From Symbiodinium kawagutii (lineage: Eukaryota > Sar > Dinophyceae > Suessiales > Symbiodiniaceae): a DNA stretch of 64,000 nucleotides. Positions 10,801 to 21,623 of the stretch are shown piece by piece. Both the position numbers and the translations under genes were made by a program. Position 1 is the stretch's first letter; each line of letters opens with the position of its first letter. The stretch is taken from contig VSDK01012287.1 in the NCBI GenBank assembly GCA_009767595.1, positions 1,126,270 through 1,190,269 on the forward strand. The letters are read 5' to 3'. The notes under the pieces were generated by a model. The model was given only the letters and a program-made list of their open reading frames with translations. It ran no database searches and was not told the origin of the DNA.

Positions 10801-11042
10801 TTGGTGGTCGACTGAAGTGGACGAGCAGTGAACGACAGTATGCCGATTCCTTGACCAAAGACACCACCAGGCAATTGCTGGCAGATCGTCTACGCTACCA
10901 CAAGCTCAAGCTGACCTGGGATCCTTCGTATCAGGCAGCGAAGAAGAAGAGCCAAGAAGACCGTCAACGGAGCCGTGAAGAATTCACAGCCAAAAAGACC
11001 AACCAGAACTTTGCTGGTGTCGCTACGATCGCTGGTGGTTGA
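7782..11042 (+). CDS. copia reverse transcriptase-RNase H polyprotein (1086 aa)
   Basis: This is the longest open frame of the window; polyprotein homology probably begins near 7812. It holds the integrase C-terminus (KIRWHGPARVV), an acidic/Pro-rich linker (about residues 170-340), then copia RT with ARLIVRGYADKD, DVSTAFLQG (first catalytic Asp, about residue 607), LRKPVYGQLDAPRRWF and active site MHVDDLLGGG (about 713-722; HVDD instead of the usual YVDD). RNase H follows, with MFDAAFG, DWKSSKVPRVARSSLGAEA and VTDAKCLYD. The RT and RNase H catalytic acidic residues remain, so the domain may be active if expressed. It ends at TGA 11040-11042, after which the same frame stays open. Confidence 0.95.
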   Translation: MGTWISGSTPGELLGEDLNPCQLNNQGGFEQVLQRRASAKRALADAEMDDKLRRALLRKYQGTNIPLMTGQRCYFWRDQREDKLTKIRWHGPARVVMIEYSDSWPSTYWIVFKTQLIRCLPHHVRADFHSMETQISDMHAAKQELEGLKSRGVTRYLDLNRVNKRHLDDVSDDDMSATSAAEEDDDGGERPAIRRRLDLPTPVASPLPPELDDYSPATPVPTPPGMEFGPGDPLPAEPSGDGAPVVPDITIPSDDEPGGEPPAAPTVPATPAPLPAEVPPLDPATASLYEPVAEENFRQRRMRYDQQETLSLPFAPTRRRFQQPREIPYEEPPRPTPPSQATETPTEQVSQAFVIDDLDKLALPDGWTMDEAGYVQLATATPVDFWEIKNGCLIRHHVRPRRGVHDLSKSLDCPIALDKLDGIRVTMKRLPNGATEVRTDNRFNEVSLAQQMWTGITVYQISGAARKEMAMYTTLNARKVARQHKHHVQKKAAKELKEKSLTLHEKEQFMQAKVKELKSFFEHGVWEFSTEREADPTRTLSARMLLKWSKNEDGTPRAKARLIVRGYADKDALEGKVDTSAPTTTRLSRSIFFSVSALLRWCGWTADVSTAFLQGLPQERALWIKLPSDALAILGADASTRMFLRKPVYGQLDAPRRWFLEATRRLLSLGFRQHVLDPCCFLLFEDDHPDGQATPSSSDRVLGEHRLCAMVRMHVDDLLGGGHVESPTYQRIEKALKETFNFREWQTSSKLEYCGATLQKSDEGWQVHHAEYLRKIKPIPVQKGRGPDDYMTAAELTQFRGLLGSLQWPAVQSQPHLQCSTSLLAGQMSAGLVKSILDANKLLKFAKENSDVCLRYEPLGPVSSMRLVCMFDAAFGIRKDYGSQGGYITFLTHEGTFLGEEHSYHVLDWKSSKVPRVARSSLGAEAQSGAQALDNVDYTCRHWEHLLHPDLSLDELIHQPSSLEPTMVTDAKCLYDVYHRESIGAGGLTDKRTALEVRVLREGLEALGGRLKWTSSERQYADSLTKDTTRQLLADRLRYHKLKLTWDPSYQAAKKKSQEDRQRSREEFTAKKTNQNFAGVATIAGG

Positions 11043-11795
11043 TGCTATATCAACTCCCTCAAGGACGCTCTGGCACTCAAGGCGACCAAGATCTCGGCCC
11101 CAGTGGGTTACCATTGCGTTTTGGCAATGTTGCTGCTGCAACCGGCTCTCGCCTCTGCCGTGTTGGCCGAGGACCAATGCAGTACAGGGGATCAATGCAT
11201 CACTGAGAATGTCGATGAGCTGATGCCGAACTCTCAGCCCTATGATTTCCTCGTCGCCTTGACGCTCTGCTTCCTGGTTGTGGCAATCTGTGCGTTTGCT
11301 GGCGGCTACTGGTGTGGCCGAATGAACCCCGTTGCCGATGAGGCTGCGACGGATCGTTCTCTTCAAGGAGAAGTCCAAGACCTTCGCTCCCAGTTGAGCG
11401 ACTTATCCAAATCCTACCTGGAGCGTCAGAAGACTTTGGAGGTGATTGATGCTCAGAGACGCCCCATCATGCGTCACTGGAATCAACTTCGGCAACTTCG
11501 AGAAATCTGTGAGAGGACCATTCGCAGAGCTCACCGGGAACTCAACGAGCATCACGCCACCTGTCACATGAACCATTCACATTGGATGGCTCCAAGAGGA
11601 TCGGTGTGGCACCTCGACGAGAACTGCTACCAATAGGCTCGCACCGTGGCACCTCGAGACATCAGTCCATGCATTCATTGTGCAGCTCTTTCGCACACGC
11701 CTGATCTATTTGAGCCCGGTCGGCGCGTGACTTTGAACCAGGACCTGAATCAGTGCCTGGCAGCTTTTGCTGAGGTCCCGTTGGATATTGACTGA
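11043..11795 (+). CDS. copia terminal membrane/coiled-coil frame
   Basis: This frame directly follows the RT-RNase H stop in the same phase. It has no early ATG (first ATG 11127, or GTG 11103), so it is either the polyprotein's C-terminus cut by TGA 11040 or a separate protein. Features in order: a signal-peptide-like hydrophobic stretch (VLAMLLLQPALASA), a strong membrane segment (YDFLVALTLCFLVVAICAF), a coiled coil (SLQGEVQDLRSQLSDLSKSY) and a Cys/His-rich end. TAG 11634 interrupts the frame, but it stays open to TGA 11793 with more Cys (SPCIHCA), forming a possible H-C-C-C metal site with WHLDENC. Function is unknown; an envelope-like role cannot be shown. Confidence 0.6.
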
Positions 11796-11855
11796 AGATG
11801 CAGTCAAACCTCAGCCCTTTCAAGATCAGCTGACTGCTTTGTCAATACGGCCCTG

Positions 11856-12042
11856 TGTAAAGTGTACATCCGTACCCTGGGTCCAGCTGTCTTGATTTCA
11901 TTCATGTTGCCCCGCAACTGCCTCTCAAGGGTGGGCAGTTTGCCTGACATGGCATACGCATGTGCGGCCTTCCTTCGTGAAAAGGCTGCCTCCGATTTGT
12001 GCACTGCGTGGTGGGGATTTCGTAGGCCCCAACTACTTGACA
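11856..12042 (+). repeat. 3' LTR of copia element
   Basis: This is a 187-bp copy of the 5' LTR with one mismatch (G at 11977). It is followed by the target duplication TATAT (12043-12047), which merges into a (TA) run up to about 12062. The bases just before the LTR (AATACGGCCCTG) are not purine-rich, so the plus-strand primer site is not obvious. Confidence 0.97.
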
Positions 12043-12062
12043 TATATATATATATATATATT

Positions 12063-14544
12063 AATTGTATATGACCTAAACGTGTTTCTATACATCTAAA
12101 CCTATATTTACTCATCTATACTCATCTCTTCTCTATAGATTCTATAGTATAGCCTCTATAGAAATTCCTCTCCAGCTAAGGTCATAAAGCTGCGACACCT
12201 GAGACTCCGGCCAAGCGATGAAGAAAGCCTCGTTGGTGCTCCACCTTTGGCAGGACCGCTGGGCTGAAGTCTTTTGCGATGACTTTCGAAGTCTTGGGAA
12301 GTGAAACTGCCCTAGCAGCGGCACTTGCAACGACAACAAGATGAGAAAAGGAAAGTGATGAAACATAAAATATCATAAAATGATTGAGAGCAACGCAAGT
12401 AACGTAACTAGATGTGTCAAGAACCACGGGCGGGAACCAGGATCTATCCAGTTCCAAGTCCAATCATCGATCCTTGTGCGGGTTGCCTCTCGAAAAATTG
12501 GGCAGGCCAGCCGCGCGTTCAAGTACTCCGAGAGCCTTGGACAATTTGAGAATTTCGTTTGGGTTCCTGTCCCTGTGAGCGAATGAGTTGTGCCCATGTA
12601 GGTTTGCCATATTGTATATCTGTCCATCGCCAAGCTACCCGCCTTCTACTTGCGGGAATTTTAGTAGACTTACAATAACAGCATATCAACCCATTTATCT
12701 CACCAATTTAGGGCAAGCCTCCAAAGAACCAAGCCAAATCATCAATCACCAATGGCAGATACATTTCTGTCCCTAAGCCAAAAACCCTGTGGATAATGCC
12801 ACTTCGATATTTGCTGATGTCAATCAATGGCAAAGCAAGGTGTCCAGGGTCGCAGCCGCCTTCACTGCCCAGTCCTGCCTGAAACGTGGAGGGCCCTGGG
12901 CAGTCTCGGGCTCGTCTTGTCCATCATCCACCTGCATACCAGGACATGACCCACGGAGTTGGAACAAACCCACGGTGCCCTTCCGCAAGCAATAGCACCT
13001 TTCCAGAGAGGACTTTGGAGTTGCAATGAGTAGCACCCTCTCTATCACAAGGCTGCTTGCAAAGCACAGAAGGCCGACGCTAGGTGCAGAGCTGTCTTAG
13101 GGCGTGAAAGTGAACCTGTTAAGACCCAAACTGCAGCTGGATATGCAGCTTGCGACGGTGGGCATTTCTTTCCACATATTGCCACAGATGCGCAGACAAA
13201 CGCAATGAAAAGAAAACACTAATAAATTTGTGTCCATATGCAAGTGAAATCACACCCACAGAGAAATAGAGGCGTATACGATCAGGTATAGTAGAAGCCA
13301 AGGTGTGCATGTCTCATGTATGTCTGTAAGCATATATGTGTCTGTGTGGGTGGAGCTCTGCGAGTTGTAGATGCCGAGAACCATCAAAAGCAATAGCATA
13401 ACAGTATAACAATGATAACATAAACAACAGGCATCACATGAATTTCGGAACAACTATATATTGTACAAAATAAGGGTATCAACTTTAGAACATTAAGATA
13501 CATGAATTATGAATATAGAGATGATGAAATACTGTTCTTGTGGCAGTCACCGATAAAGCATACAATGAAATGACATAAAGATAATTTGTCAACAGTAGAG
13601 CGTTCCATAGCTTGAGAAAAATTCACACGAACATCTTTAAGAAAAATACCCGCAGCAAGAATAGCGACAGCCTGATCAACAAAGGTTCCTGCATTTATCA
13701 GTGACACATAACCTCCCACACCCATGGTTGTCCCATCTTTTTCACTGGCATCACCCTAAGGCCGCTAAGGCCTCCGGGACTACTATCACTAGGTGCTGTA
13801 CATCTATGAGCTTCGCACACTGTGAGCGATGCCGTTCCAGCCTTCGAAATCTTCACCCCGTGCCTTTCTGTTTCTTGCATGGCTATGAGTCAATATTAAC
13901 CAACCAATATTGGGGGATATTGACCAACAATAGTATGGAAAACAACGGCTAATGATAAGGGAACCAAGGGTACAGGGTTTGACCCACTGCCACATTGATC
14001 CTTTACTAAACTTTCTATTTTTTTCTCCAACAATCTTATGCGTGTTTTTGTGTTCACCTCAAGTATGTGCGTCCATTTGTCCTTCCTTCAAAATTGGGTC
14101 AACCATTTCTTCACTCATCCTTCCAATAATCGAAGTGTTTTTGTGTGTTCTTTCCTTTTTCTCACTTTCAGTTTTTGGTCACGATCGGTGTTTCATGTTT
14201 CGCTGCACATCAGCAATGGCATTGCGACCTCAAAGAGCATGCAGTGCCACCAATCTTGCACACAACGTGTGAATGTATGCTGCTCTGGCTGGCCATCTAT
14301 TCCAAAAGGCTGGGCCAAACCGCAATTCACAAACTGAGCTTTCAAAGACGAGGTTTCGCTGCCAGGGCCAGAACCCAACGGACGTTATGACATTCCAGTG
14401 CCCTTCAAAAATATCAAACCAAAAGAGGTCAAAATGCTCCAATCAGTGAAGACATGCAGATTCAGATCAATTGGTTTCTCTCTCCAGCTATTGGGAAAAC
14501 ATCGATCAGTTGGTTTCACTCTCAGATTGTTTCGTTTCGACCCA
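12063..14544. other. No gene recognised
   Basis: AT-rich DNA with short CTATAG words near 12130-12160 and no open frame with family features. Small hydrophobic frames near 13960-14270 reflect T-rich composition. Confidence 0.5.
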
Positions 14545-14640
14545 TTTGGCATCATCAACCCTCATCAACCATCACCAACCATCATCAACCATCACTAATC
14601 ATCATTGATCATCATCAACCATCGCTAATCTGCTTGCTAG
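14545..14640 (-). repeat. CATCAACC/CATCATCAAC simple repeat
   Basis: CATCAACC, CATCACCAACC and CATCATTGATC variants run for about 95 bases. This is the opposite-strand form of the GATGGTTA repeat at 541-670. Confidence 0.6.
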
Positions 14641-14792
14641 CAATCAAAAACCACCATCCTGGCCATGGCATCTACAGCGCTCAAGGTGCTGCGGAAATGG
14701 CTCTCAGCACAGCGCTCGTCCCACGGTTGCGCTGCGCCACCTGGAATGCTCCAGCTTCGCTAGCACCGCCACTCCCCACCTGCCTATCCACC

Positions 14793-14854
14793 GGAAATCC
14801 CAAGGGAAATTCCATAGGAAATCCCCAAGGGAATCCCATGGGAAATCCCAAGGC
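14793..14854 (+). repeat. Minisatellite GGAAATCCCAAG (encodes GNPKGN-like units)
   Basis: About four variants of GGAAATCCCAAGG run in tandem. In the frame open from 14454 to 14861 they encode GNPKGNSIGNPQGNPMGNPK. The frame is not recognised as a gene; the peptide periodicity follows from the DNA repeat. Confidence 0.6.
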
Positions 14855-14861
14855 GAAGTAA

Positions 14862-16925
14862 GATTAGGATCAGACGATTTGGATAGGTGAATCATCCAAC
14901 CGATCAAAGAGATTCCACAGATCCTCTGAGCAAAACACTGATGCCATCCTTTCACGTTTTGATGTGGGATTTTTTTTCTTCTCACCGTTGCCCACTTTCA
15001 AGGCCACAAAGCAGTCTACCAGTCTTGTGGCCCTTATGATGCCCTTTTGCTGAGTCATGGGTGGCCGAGTGCTGCTCTCCAGCCAGCCTTACACACAAAT
15101 GTTTGACATATTTGACATTTAGTTCAGCATTGTCGCTCGTCTTTTGGTCTCTGACTTTTGAATCATTGCGTTCAGCATCATGCCGTGACTAGGATTGTCG
15201 ACAAAACAGGGGTACACCCACAAGAAAATAAACACTCTGGAGACGAGCCACTGTGCTCGAAGAGCATTAATGGCAACATCATAATGCATTGCGATCAAGG
15301 GTGACAAATTACGGGGAATATGACCACGACCAACCACCAGCAAATCACCACGCCGATTGTGGCCTCACCGCATTCGCGGATGTTCGGTGTGTTGCCGCAG
15401 CAAGTGGAAGGCAATGTAACGCCTCAACATCATCCAAGCATGCAGCCAATGTCCGCAAGACTTCACAAGTGGCTGTACAAGGTCACTGCCACGGTTTCAA
15501 GCAAATATTTTTAGAATCGACAGGCTAATCAGCCCATCGCAATATGGCCAACTGCATACACGAAATAAATGTTCAAACGCAAGTTGACACTAACATCTTG
15601 ATGTTTCAAATCCATGTGATTATCCGTTCCTGAATGGCATGACCAGCTCAAAGGCAAAAGCATTCTCACCCAAGACTGCAACGAGGGTCAGCCTTGTTAC
15701 CTCCATTCACAACACCCCCAAATCATTGTCTCGTAGAGTGGTTGGACATGGTTGGACAGCTGTTTCAAAATCGTTCTGCAACAAGACCGAAATCGACTTT
15801 CGTAAACAGGGGTGGTGTTTATGTTCATTTCGAGAACATAAAAAGCGAAAGGAAAAAAACAAAAGAAAAGAAAACTATATAACATCAATCGTTTTTGAGG
15901 ACATGGAAGGTACAGCACAGAAGACTTGGGAAACAATCCATTTGCCCTGAATTGTCCAAGGACAAATCGTGTGGGGAACTATTTTCTCGCAAGCCACCGG
16001 AAAAGTTGGGCCAGTCATGACCCCGGAAGCTTCTATACGACCCAAATGGACGATAACAATCCACAAAAATCCTGCAATCGCCTTGGAGTCCATCATTCGC
16101 TTGGTGTCATCCTGGATTGTGTTCCCGCTGCCCTTCTCACTATTTTTATTCTGTCAAATTCTGGGAAGATTGAACCCCTGTTGTGCGCACACAATGGCTA
16201 CCCATGGCTCCATTACCCAAGCCGCAGCACGCGAGACTCAGAGAGAAGTCTTGGGCACCCCACTGCCGCTCCTGCGCAATCTCCTCACGAAGTTGGTCCA
16301 ACGGCACCTTCAGAGCGACAGCGCATGGCGAAGAGGAAATCCTTTCACAATGGCTAGACCTAGAAAAGTGACCAAAAGGAATTCAAAGATATTCAATGGA
16401 TAGGGATGGATAGGGATCTATAGGGTGCGTGAATGTTTATGATGTCAGCTGTGGTGATAAGCCTCCGCATAGCCGATGGAGAAATACATTGTTTTTGCCT
16501 TTGAAGTTCAACACATCTTTTGGGTGTGCTCTGCTCCATCCCCACGCCTCCCGCCAGCCCATACCAGCAGGACCCCGGTCAGGCGGCAAAGGAGAAGATT
16601 CTGCCAGCTCCATCTGTGCCTGCTTTGGGGCAAAAATCTATAGCCCATTTTCAAATGTATTTGAAGATGCTATGACTCACTTCCTTGGGATGTTCACTGG
16701 GCCGTGTGAATGGTACTTAGATGTATTTAGTAAGTAAGTTGGCATCACCCACATGCACGTGTTATTCTTGCCGCTCTTCGGTGGTATATCTTCAAAAATG
16801 GTAGGTGCGTAATGCAGGAAGCACTGTCGAGTAGTTTTTCACAGGTTTCCAGAACTTCCAATTGAACCCACCAACCCAAACCACCAACCGACCACAGTGC
16901 CCCCCGTGCCAAGCTCCCGGTTACG
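14862..16925. other. No gene recognised
   Basis: There are overlapping open frames of up to about 144 codons near 15926-16403, none with recognisable domains or clear exon borders. A purine-rich patch lies at 15840-15880. Confidence 0.45.
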
Positions 16926-17014
16926 CCTCGGTGAGGCGCCCCAGTGGGGGCCCCCGCTCCTCGTCAAAGGCTGACGCGGGGCCCCCGGGGGGGCGCCGAG
17001 CGGGGCTCACGAGG
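16926..17014. repeat. GC-rich long hairpin
   Basis: An imperfect inverted repeat. The left arm from GGCGCC (16935) through GGGGGCCCCCGC pairs with the right arm ending GGCGCC (16997). An inner CGTCA/TGACG stem flanks the loop, and outer CCTCGGTGAG/CTCACGAGG arms extend it. The base composition is far more GC-rich than its neighbours. It could be a foldback element or a structured RNA; no family was recognised. Confidence 0.75.
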
Positions 17015-17103
17015 TTCGCAATCTGGTCGTTCTTCGACACAGCCTGCGACGACTTCGACAAGACATTGGAGACAAGGCAGTGGAGCATAGGTGAGATTGA
17101 TGG

Positions 17104-17164
17104 TTATATATATATCTATATATATATATATTTATTTATTTATATATCTATATATATATATATA
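17104..17164. repeat. (TA)n/(TATATC)n/(TTTA)n microsatellite
   Basis: Tandem TA with TC and TTTA interruptions, starting about 90 bases after the GC-rich hairpin. Confidence 0.9.
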
Positions 17165-18576
17165 ACCGATGGCTTATTAATGGTTACTGAGCAGCCTAGT
17201 CATACTTTTTCAAAGCGTCCATCTTCACCTAGTCAACACTAGTCATGCCTAGTCATGACACTCGTCTTTTCAACACCCTATTCGGCAGGTCATAGTTTGC
17301 CATCGAAAGTCTAGTGCTCAAGACTTGTTCAAGGGAGTGCCCATGATTTTTTGATTGCCAATATGGACATATTTGGAAATCATGACATGTGCAAAATGAT
17401 CAGTTTCATCGCGAAGGGCACCAACACCTGCTCTTGTTATAAGAAATCCACCGCCAAAACTTGATAGGGTGTGTGCATCCATCAGTTGGATTGTCCGCAA
17501 TCGTCTCTGAAACCCCAAAATGCTGCAGATTCCTGGGCACTGTGGGAACCTGCATGACTCTCACCAAACCATCCTCACCTCAGTGACGCAAATGAGCAGC
17601 TCCATAAAGAAGTTGAGACGCCCTTGCAACTCCGTCAGCGCCTGTGCAGCCCTACCCAAGGGCACTGGAGCGAGATTCACAGGTGAAGTCACTCAAGTCG
17701 CAACAACGCCAAGCTAGGTCACTCCGTTGGTGATTCACCGCTAGTAAAACCGAAAATCACCAACTTCGCCAAATTAACCAACTTCATTTGTCAGTTAATG
17801 TGCTGCAACTTTCATTTTGCCATCTTCCCAGGTACTTATTATTCCTGCCAAGTAATGATTCCAGACTTGGTTGTGTTGGCATTTTGGGTGACGTCACATG
17901 CATGCCACCTAGTGGCATGGTACTTGTGTCTGTGTGTGTGCATGCGTGCTTCGCAATGTTCTTCGCTCGTCACCTCTCCACATTTTTTCAGAACCCAATC
18001 ACCAAATGGGTCTGGGCAGGATTTCTAGCCCTCCGGTGTTCGTATGACAAGTCGAGAGTTCAATATACAAGAATGCCTTGAGTCGTCTTGAAATCACTAC
18101 CGTATCCCACTTTCAGCCTCCCAAATCATGGGCCTTTGCACTTGGAATATCACTAATGCCATGGCTAAATCAAATAGATCAATATATATATATATATATA
18201 TGAGGTACATGTTGTCAAAATGGCCATGTGCATTGCGTCCACCGACCCGCCATTTGAGTACACTGCTTAAAAGAAGTGATTGATTTGCCAGAATACGCAC
18301 CCAAAAATCACAGTATATCGTTTGTAGCGGCAATAACAAGTTACCTACAGAAGTAGGATGACTTCACAAACAAAATGTCTAAAACAACCACACTTTTGCT
18401 GTACTACAATAAGAATAGCGCCAGTAGCAGTAGCAGTGGCCACCAAAGCAGTAGCGACACTAATCAACATGAATCAACATGATTGACCAACATTAATCAG
18501 CCAAAGCATTGTGAAGCAACATTAGTGTTGCAATGCTTAATAACCATACCATTAATGTTTGATCAACATCCCATAG
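17165..18576. other. No gene recognised; small repeats
   Basis: CTAGTCAT words recur near 17193-17258, and a (AT)10 run lies at 18181-18201. An imperfect hairpin sits at about 18504-18539 (AAGCATTG/CAATGCTT and GCAACA/TGTTGC around TTAG). No coding feature was recognised. Confidence 0.5.
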
Positions 18577-18735
18577 GTTGCCCCCTCCAAAACCCACCCT
18601 GGGACAACCAACCGTCGCACCCGTCGCTTGTCCCTCGCACCTTCAACTCCGGAGCCAGACCTTGCGCCACCCGCGTCTCCTGCAGCCTCTCCAAAGCAGT
18701 GGCCTCCTCCTGTGGCTGAAGGCCCGAGGTCTTAG
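18577..18735 (+). CDS. Possible terminal exon, Pro-rich protein
   Basis: After CCATAG|G, a plausible dinoflagellate 3' splice site followed by G, a frame starting GTT at 18577 reads a basic then Pro/Ala-rich peptide (RRLSLAPSTPEPDLAPPASP). It stops at TAG 18733-18735. Local GC is high compared with its neighbours, as expected for an exon. No family and no upstream exon were found. Confidence 0.25.
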   Translation, partial: VAPSKTHPGTTNRRTRRLSLAPSTPEPDLAPPASPAASPKQWPPPVAEGPRS

Positions 18736-21619
18736 TCCCGAAATGCGCGTACCTGTGCCTAAATGCAATATACAGAATATGTACATATATATGTACATAT
18801 ATACACATACATGTTCAAGTGCGTTGGTTGGTATTTCATTTGGGCTTTCGATGACCGCGCTAAATCATCAGAACCCAAGATGCCCGACAACAGGGCGAGC
18901 TATGGCCGAAACCATGGAATCTGGGAAGCGCAAGCATTTCACAGCGTTCCCACCATCAGCTGCCAGCCTTCATTGCTTCTAGTTGCTCTTCAAGTGTTGC
19001 AGGCGCATAGCCTTAGTGGCAGGGTCAAGCTAGACAAGACTATGCACTGGGATGGCCGAAACTGATGAAACAGGAGAAACAGTCGAAGGGATGTGGAGTT
19101 CAGAAGTCCGACTTATCGAAAGTTGATGCAGTTGATGCAGTTGCTGCACTTGGTGCATCAAAAGAGATGCCAAGAGAGATAGAGAGAAAGATGCGCGTGA
19201 AATCACATGTGTTCCAGGCGGATCGAAAGGTTGCCTCGGTAAAGCAGCCAGAAGTTTGTGGTGAAAGCCTTGCGAAAAATGGCAGACCGGTGGCATGAAG
19301 CACATTTGCGATTTGTAAGTCAAAAGCAAAGCAAATGCCAACAGCAGACCAGTGTTGGAGGCCAATATGTTGGAAAAGTACATGGCACTGCGGCACAAGC
19401 AAATTTGCAACTCAAAAGCAGAAGAAAGACTGACGAGCGTAACACAGATCCTTTGACAGGTCCAAAATATCCATCATAGAAAAAAAACACTACTCTGCAA
19501 CTTGCAAAAATTGATGAAACGGAGCTAGTTGGACCACTTTTGGAAGTTAGGCTCTGCAAAAACTGCTCGCCCCTGTGGTGCAAAGCACATTTGCAGGTCA
19601 AATGTCAAATTCGGAACATACAATTTCGAAAAACTGGTGGTTTCACGACATTTTGTAATGCTCCTTTAGGCACAGTTATAGATCAACGGACTTAGGCGAG
19701 GATAATTACAACACAAGAGACAGAGAGATAGACAACAGACAGGCAAACAGACAGGACAGATAGACAGACAAGCAAACAGTCATCCATGCAGTGCAGCCAG
19801 CCTCCCCCTCCAAACTGAAGGCTTCCAATTCTCGAAACTTCTGCCTTTTCAAGTCACTGATTATGAAACAATGATTGAACAATTGGTCAGCAGCTGCCCA
19901 TGACTTCGTGTGATCTCACTTCGCAGGCCGCTCGCCACGCATCCGACCAGTGGACCGAGACATTGAACGACCCTGTTTTGCCCAGCCACGCTTGTTCATG
20001 CGGGGGTCCCCAATCTCAAACTTCACTGCCTGTGCCCAGGCACACAAAGGAACATCAACAAACCATTCTTGGGCTTGAGAATGCACGATAAAGAGACCTG
20101 TTTAGCAGCATGGCCACCAATTGTCTTCAGCCAAAAACATTCACTGTCACATCACCTGCACTCCCAAATGCCTCTTTATTCTATCAGGTAGAGAAAGAAC
20201 ATCATGACTAGCCACATTTGTTATACCCAATTCTTGACACGCAGCAGGACTGATCACCGAATCAATACTCTATCTACATCAAGGGGTGTCCAAATGAGCC
20301 ATGCATGCATGCAAGATTGCTCTTATAGTTCTGCTCTCTGATGATTCATTTTTCTAGATTTCTTTTATCTTCTCCTGTTCTGCATGCATTTTTCTTTATT
20401 TTTCGATATTTTTCAGAAATGGAGAGAGATAGACAGATAGATAGATTTTCGTATATTTTTCTATATTCCTTTTTCCCGCGCTGCAACGCCTCCTGGGTAA
20501 CCTCGTCCAGCTGTCGGTGGATCTGCTGCCCGGAGCTCTGAAGTCGGGACACTCCGCAACGCATGCGACTGCGCTCCCCTGCCTTCCTAGGCGCAAGGGG
20601 CCAAGGAGAAAGATTCCAAAAAATGAAGAGAAAAATATAGAAATCAATGAATATGGTTCGAGAATCTTAGAAATTCTGAAAGGCTTTACTGTGAAGCATC
20701 TTTCAGAATCTGTTCTTAGTCGGAGGTTTTCAATGCTGGACAGAAGTGGAACGCAACGGAGGGAGAAAAAAGGGATCCCTGAGCTGTTGTGGGTAGCTCA
20801 AGCGCATTTGGGGTCCAACCAAGCTGCTGAACCCAACGCGTCCGAAAAATGATGTTTGCTGTAGATCTTGAGTCGCACTTGAGTCAACCAGTCAAATAGT
20901 TTCTTTCACTCTTGATCCACATGCGCACAGGCTCAACAAGGAAGAAGGAAATCTAGTTTGATATTGCAAAATCTGCTACAGTGAATATCTACTGATTCAA
21001 ATTCGACCAGTAGTGATGTTCAGAAGCCTGACATTCAGTAGTAGTGAGCATGCAATAGAAAAGTCAAAAACCATTCCAAGATTGTCTGCAAAATCTCCGC
21101 AACCTCCATATTTACCGTTCCCGATGCAGAGTGAAATGTCTGCACCCTCCCGTTTCTTCGCACAAGAGTCAAGGAAGATTCCACTGCCAGCGACATGTTC
21201 TCGGCTATCAAAACACCTTAATCTTCATTGGACTCATCTTCACGCAGCCAGGCGACTATTTCATTTCAAAAGGGCAATCAATCGCAGTTTCTCTTTTACA
21301 AAGTGACTGGAATGGGAAAGCAAAAAAACAAGAGATATAACACAAGCAGAGGGACGAGAATGCAAGTGGTAGAGGTGCATTTGTGCCTCTTGAAGTCTTT
21401 GCTTCACAATCTGGCAATGCAGGAGCTGCAGTGTAAAGTCTGAACTTTCCTCGCCCAGTTCTGGGTAGCTCCAAAGTTGAGATCTTTGGCTCCCAAAGTA
21501 TCCCTTTTCCCTTTTGCTCATCTTATTCGATAAGTCTAGTAGGCCAAAGTTGGGGCACAAGTGGTGCTCCGTGTTCTTCGCTCTCACATTGGCCAAACCA
21601 CTCGAGCCATGAAAATTAC
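18736..21619. other. No gene recognised; simple repeats
   Basis: Contains a palindromic TACATATATATGTACATATA patch near 18780-18800 and GACA/GATA-type repeats at about 19717-19790 and 20425-20450. Short open frames show no domain signatures. Confidence 0.5.
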
Positions 21620-21623
21620 TCGG

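Larger units (their letters stand above)
3858..12047 (+). mobile_element. Complete Ty1/copia LTR retrotransposon (frame-broken)
   Basis: The element proper is 3863-12042 (8180 bp). It has 187-bp LTRs starting TG and ending CA, flanked by the 5-bp target duplication TATAT at 3858-3862 and 12043-12047. A primer-binding site follows the 5' LTR. The coding order gag, protease, integrase, RT, RNase H is diagnostic of Ty1/copia. The LTRs differ at one base only (A at 3984, G at 11977), so the insertion is recent. The reading frame is interrupted by stops TAG 5402, TGA 6679, TGA 11040 and TAG 11634, and by single-base shifts near 6487, 6525 and 7810. No clear polypurine tract precedes the 3' LTR. 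Host impact is unknown; the insertion lies in (TA)-rich DNA. Confidence 0.97.
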
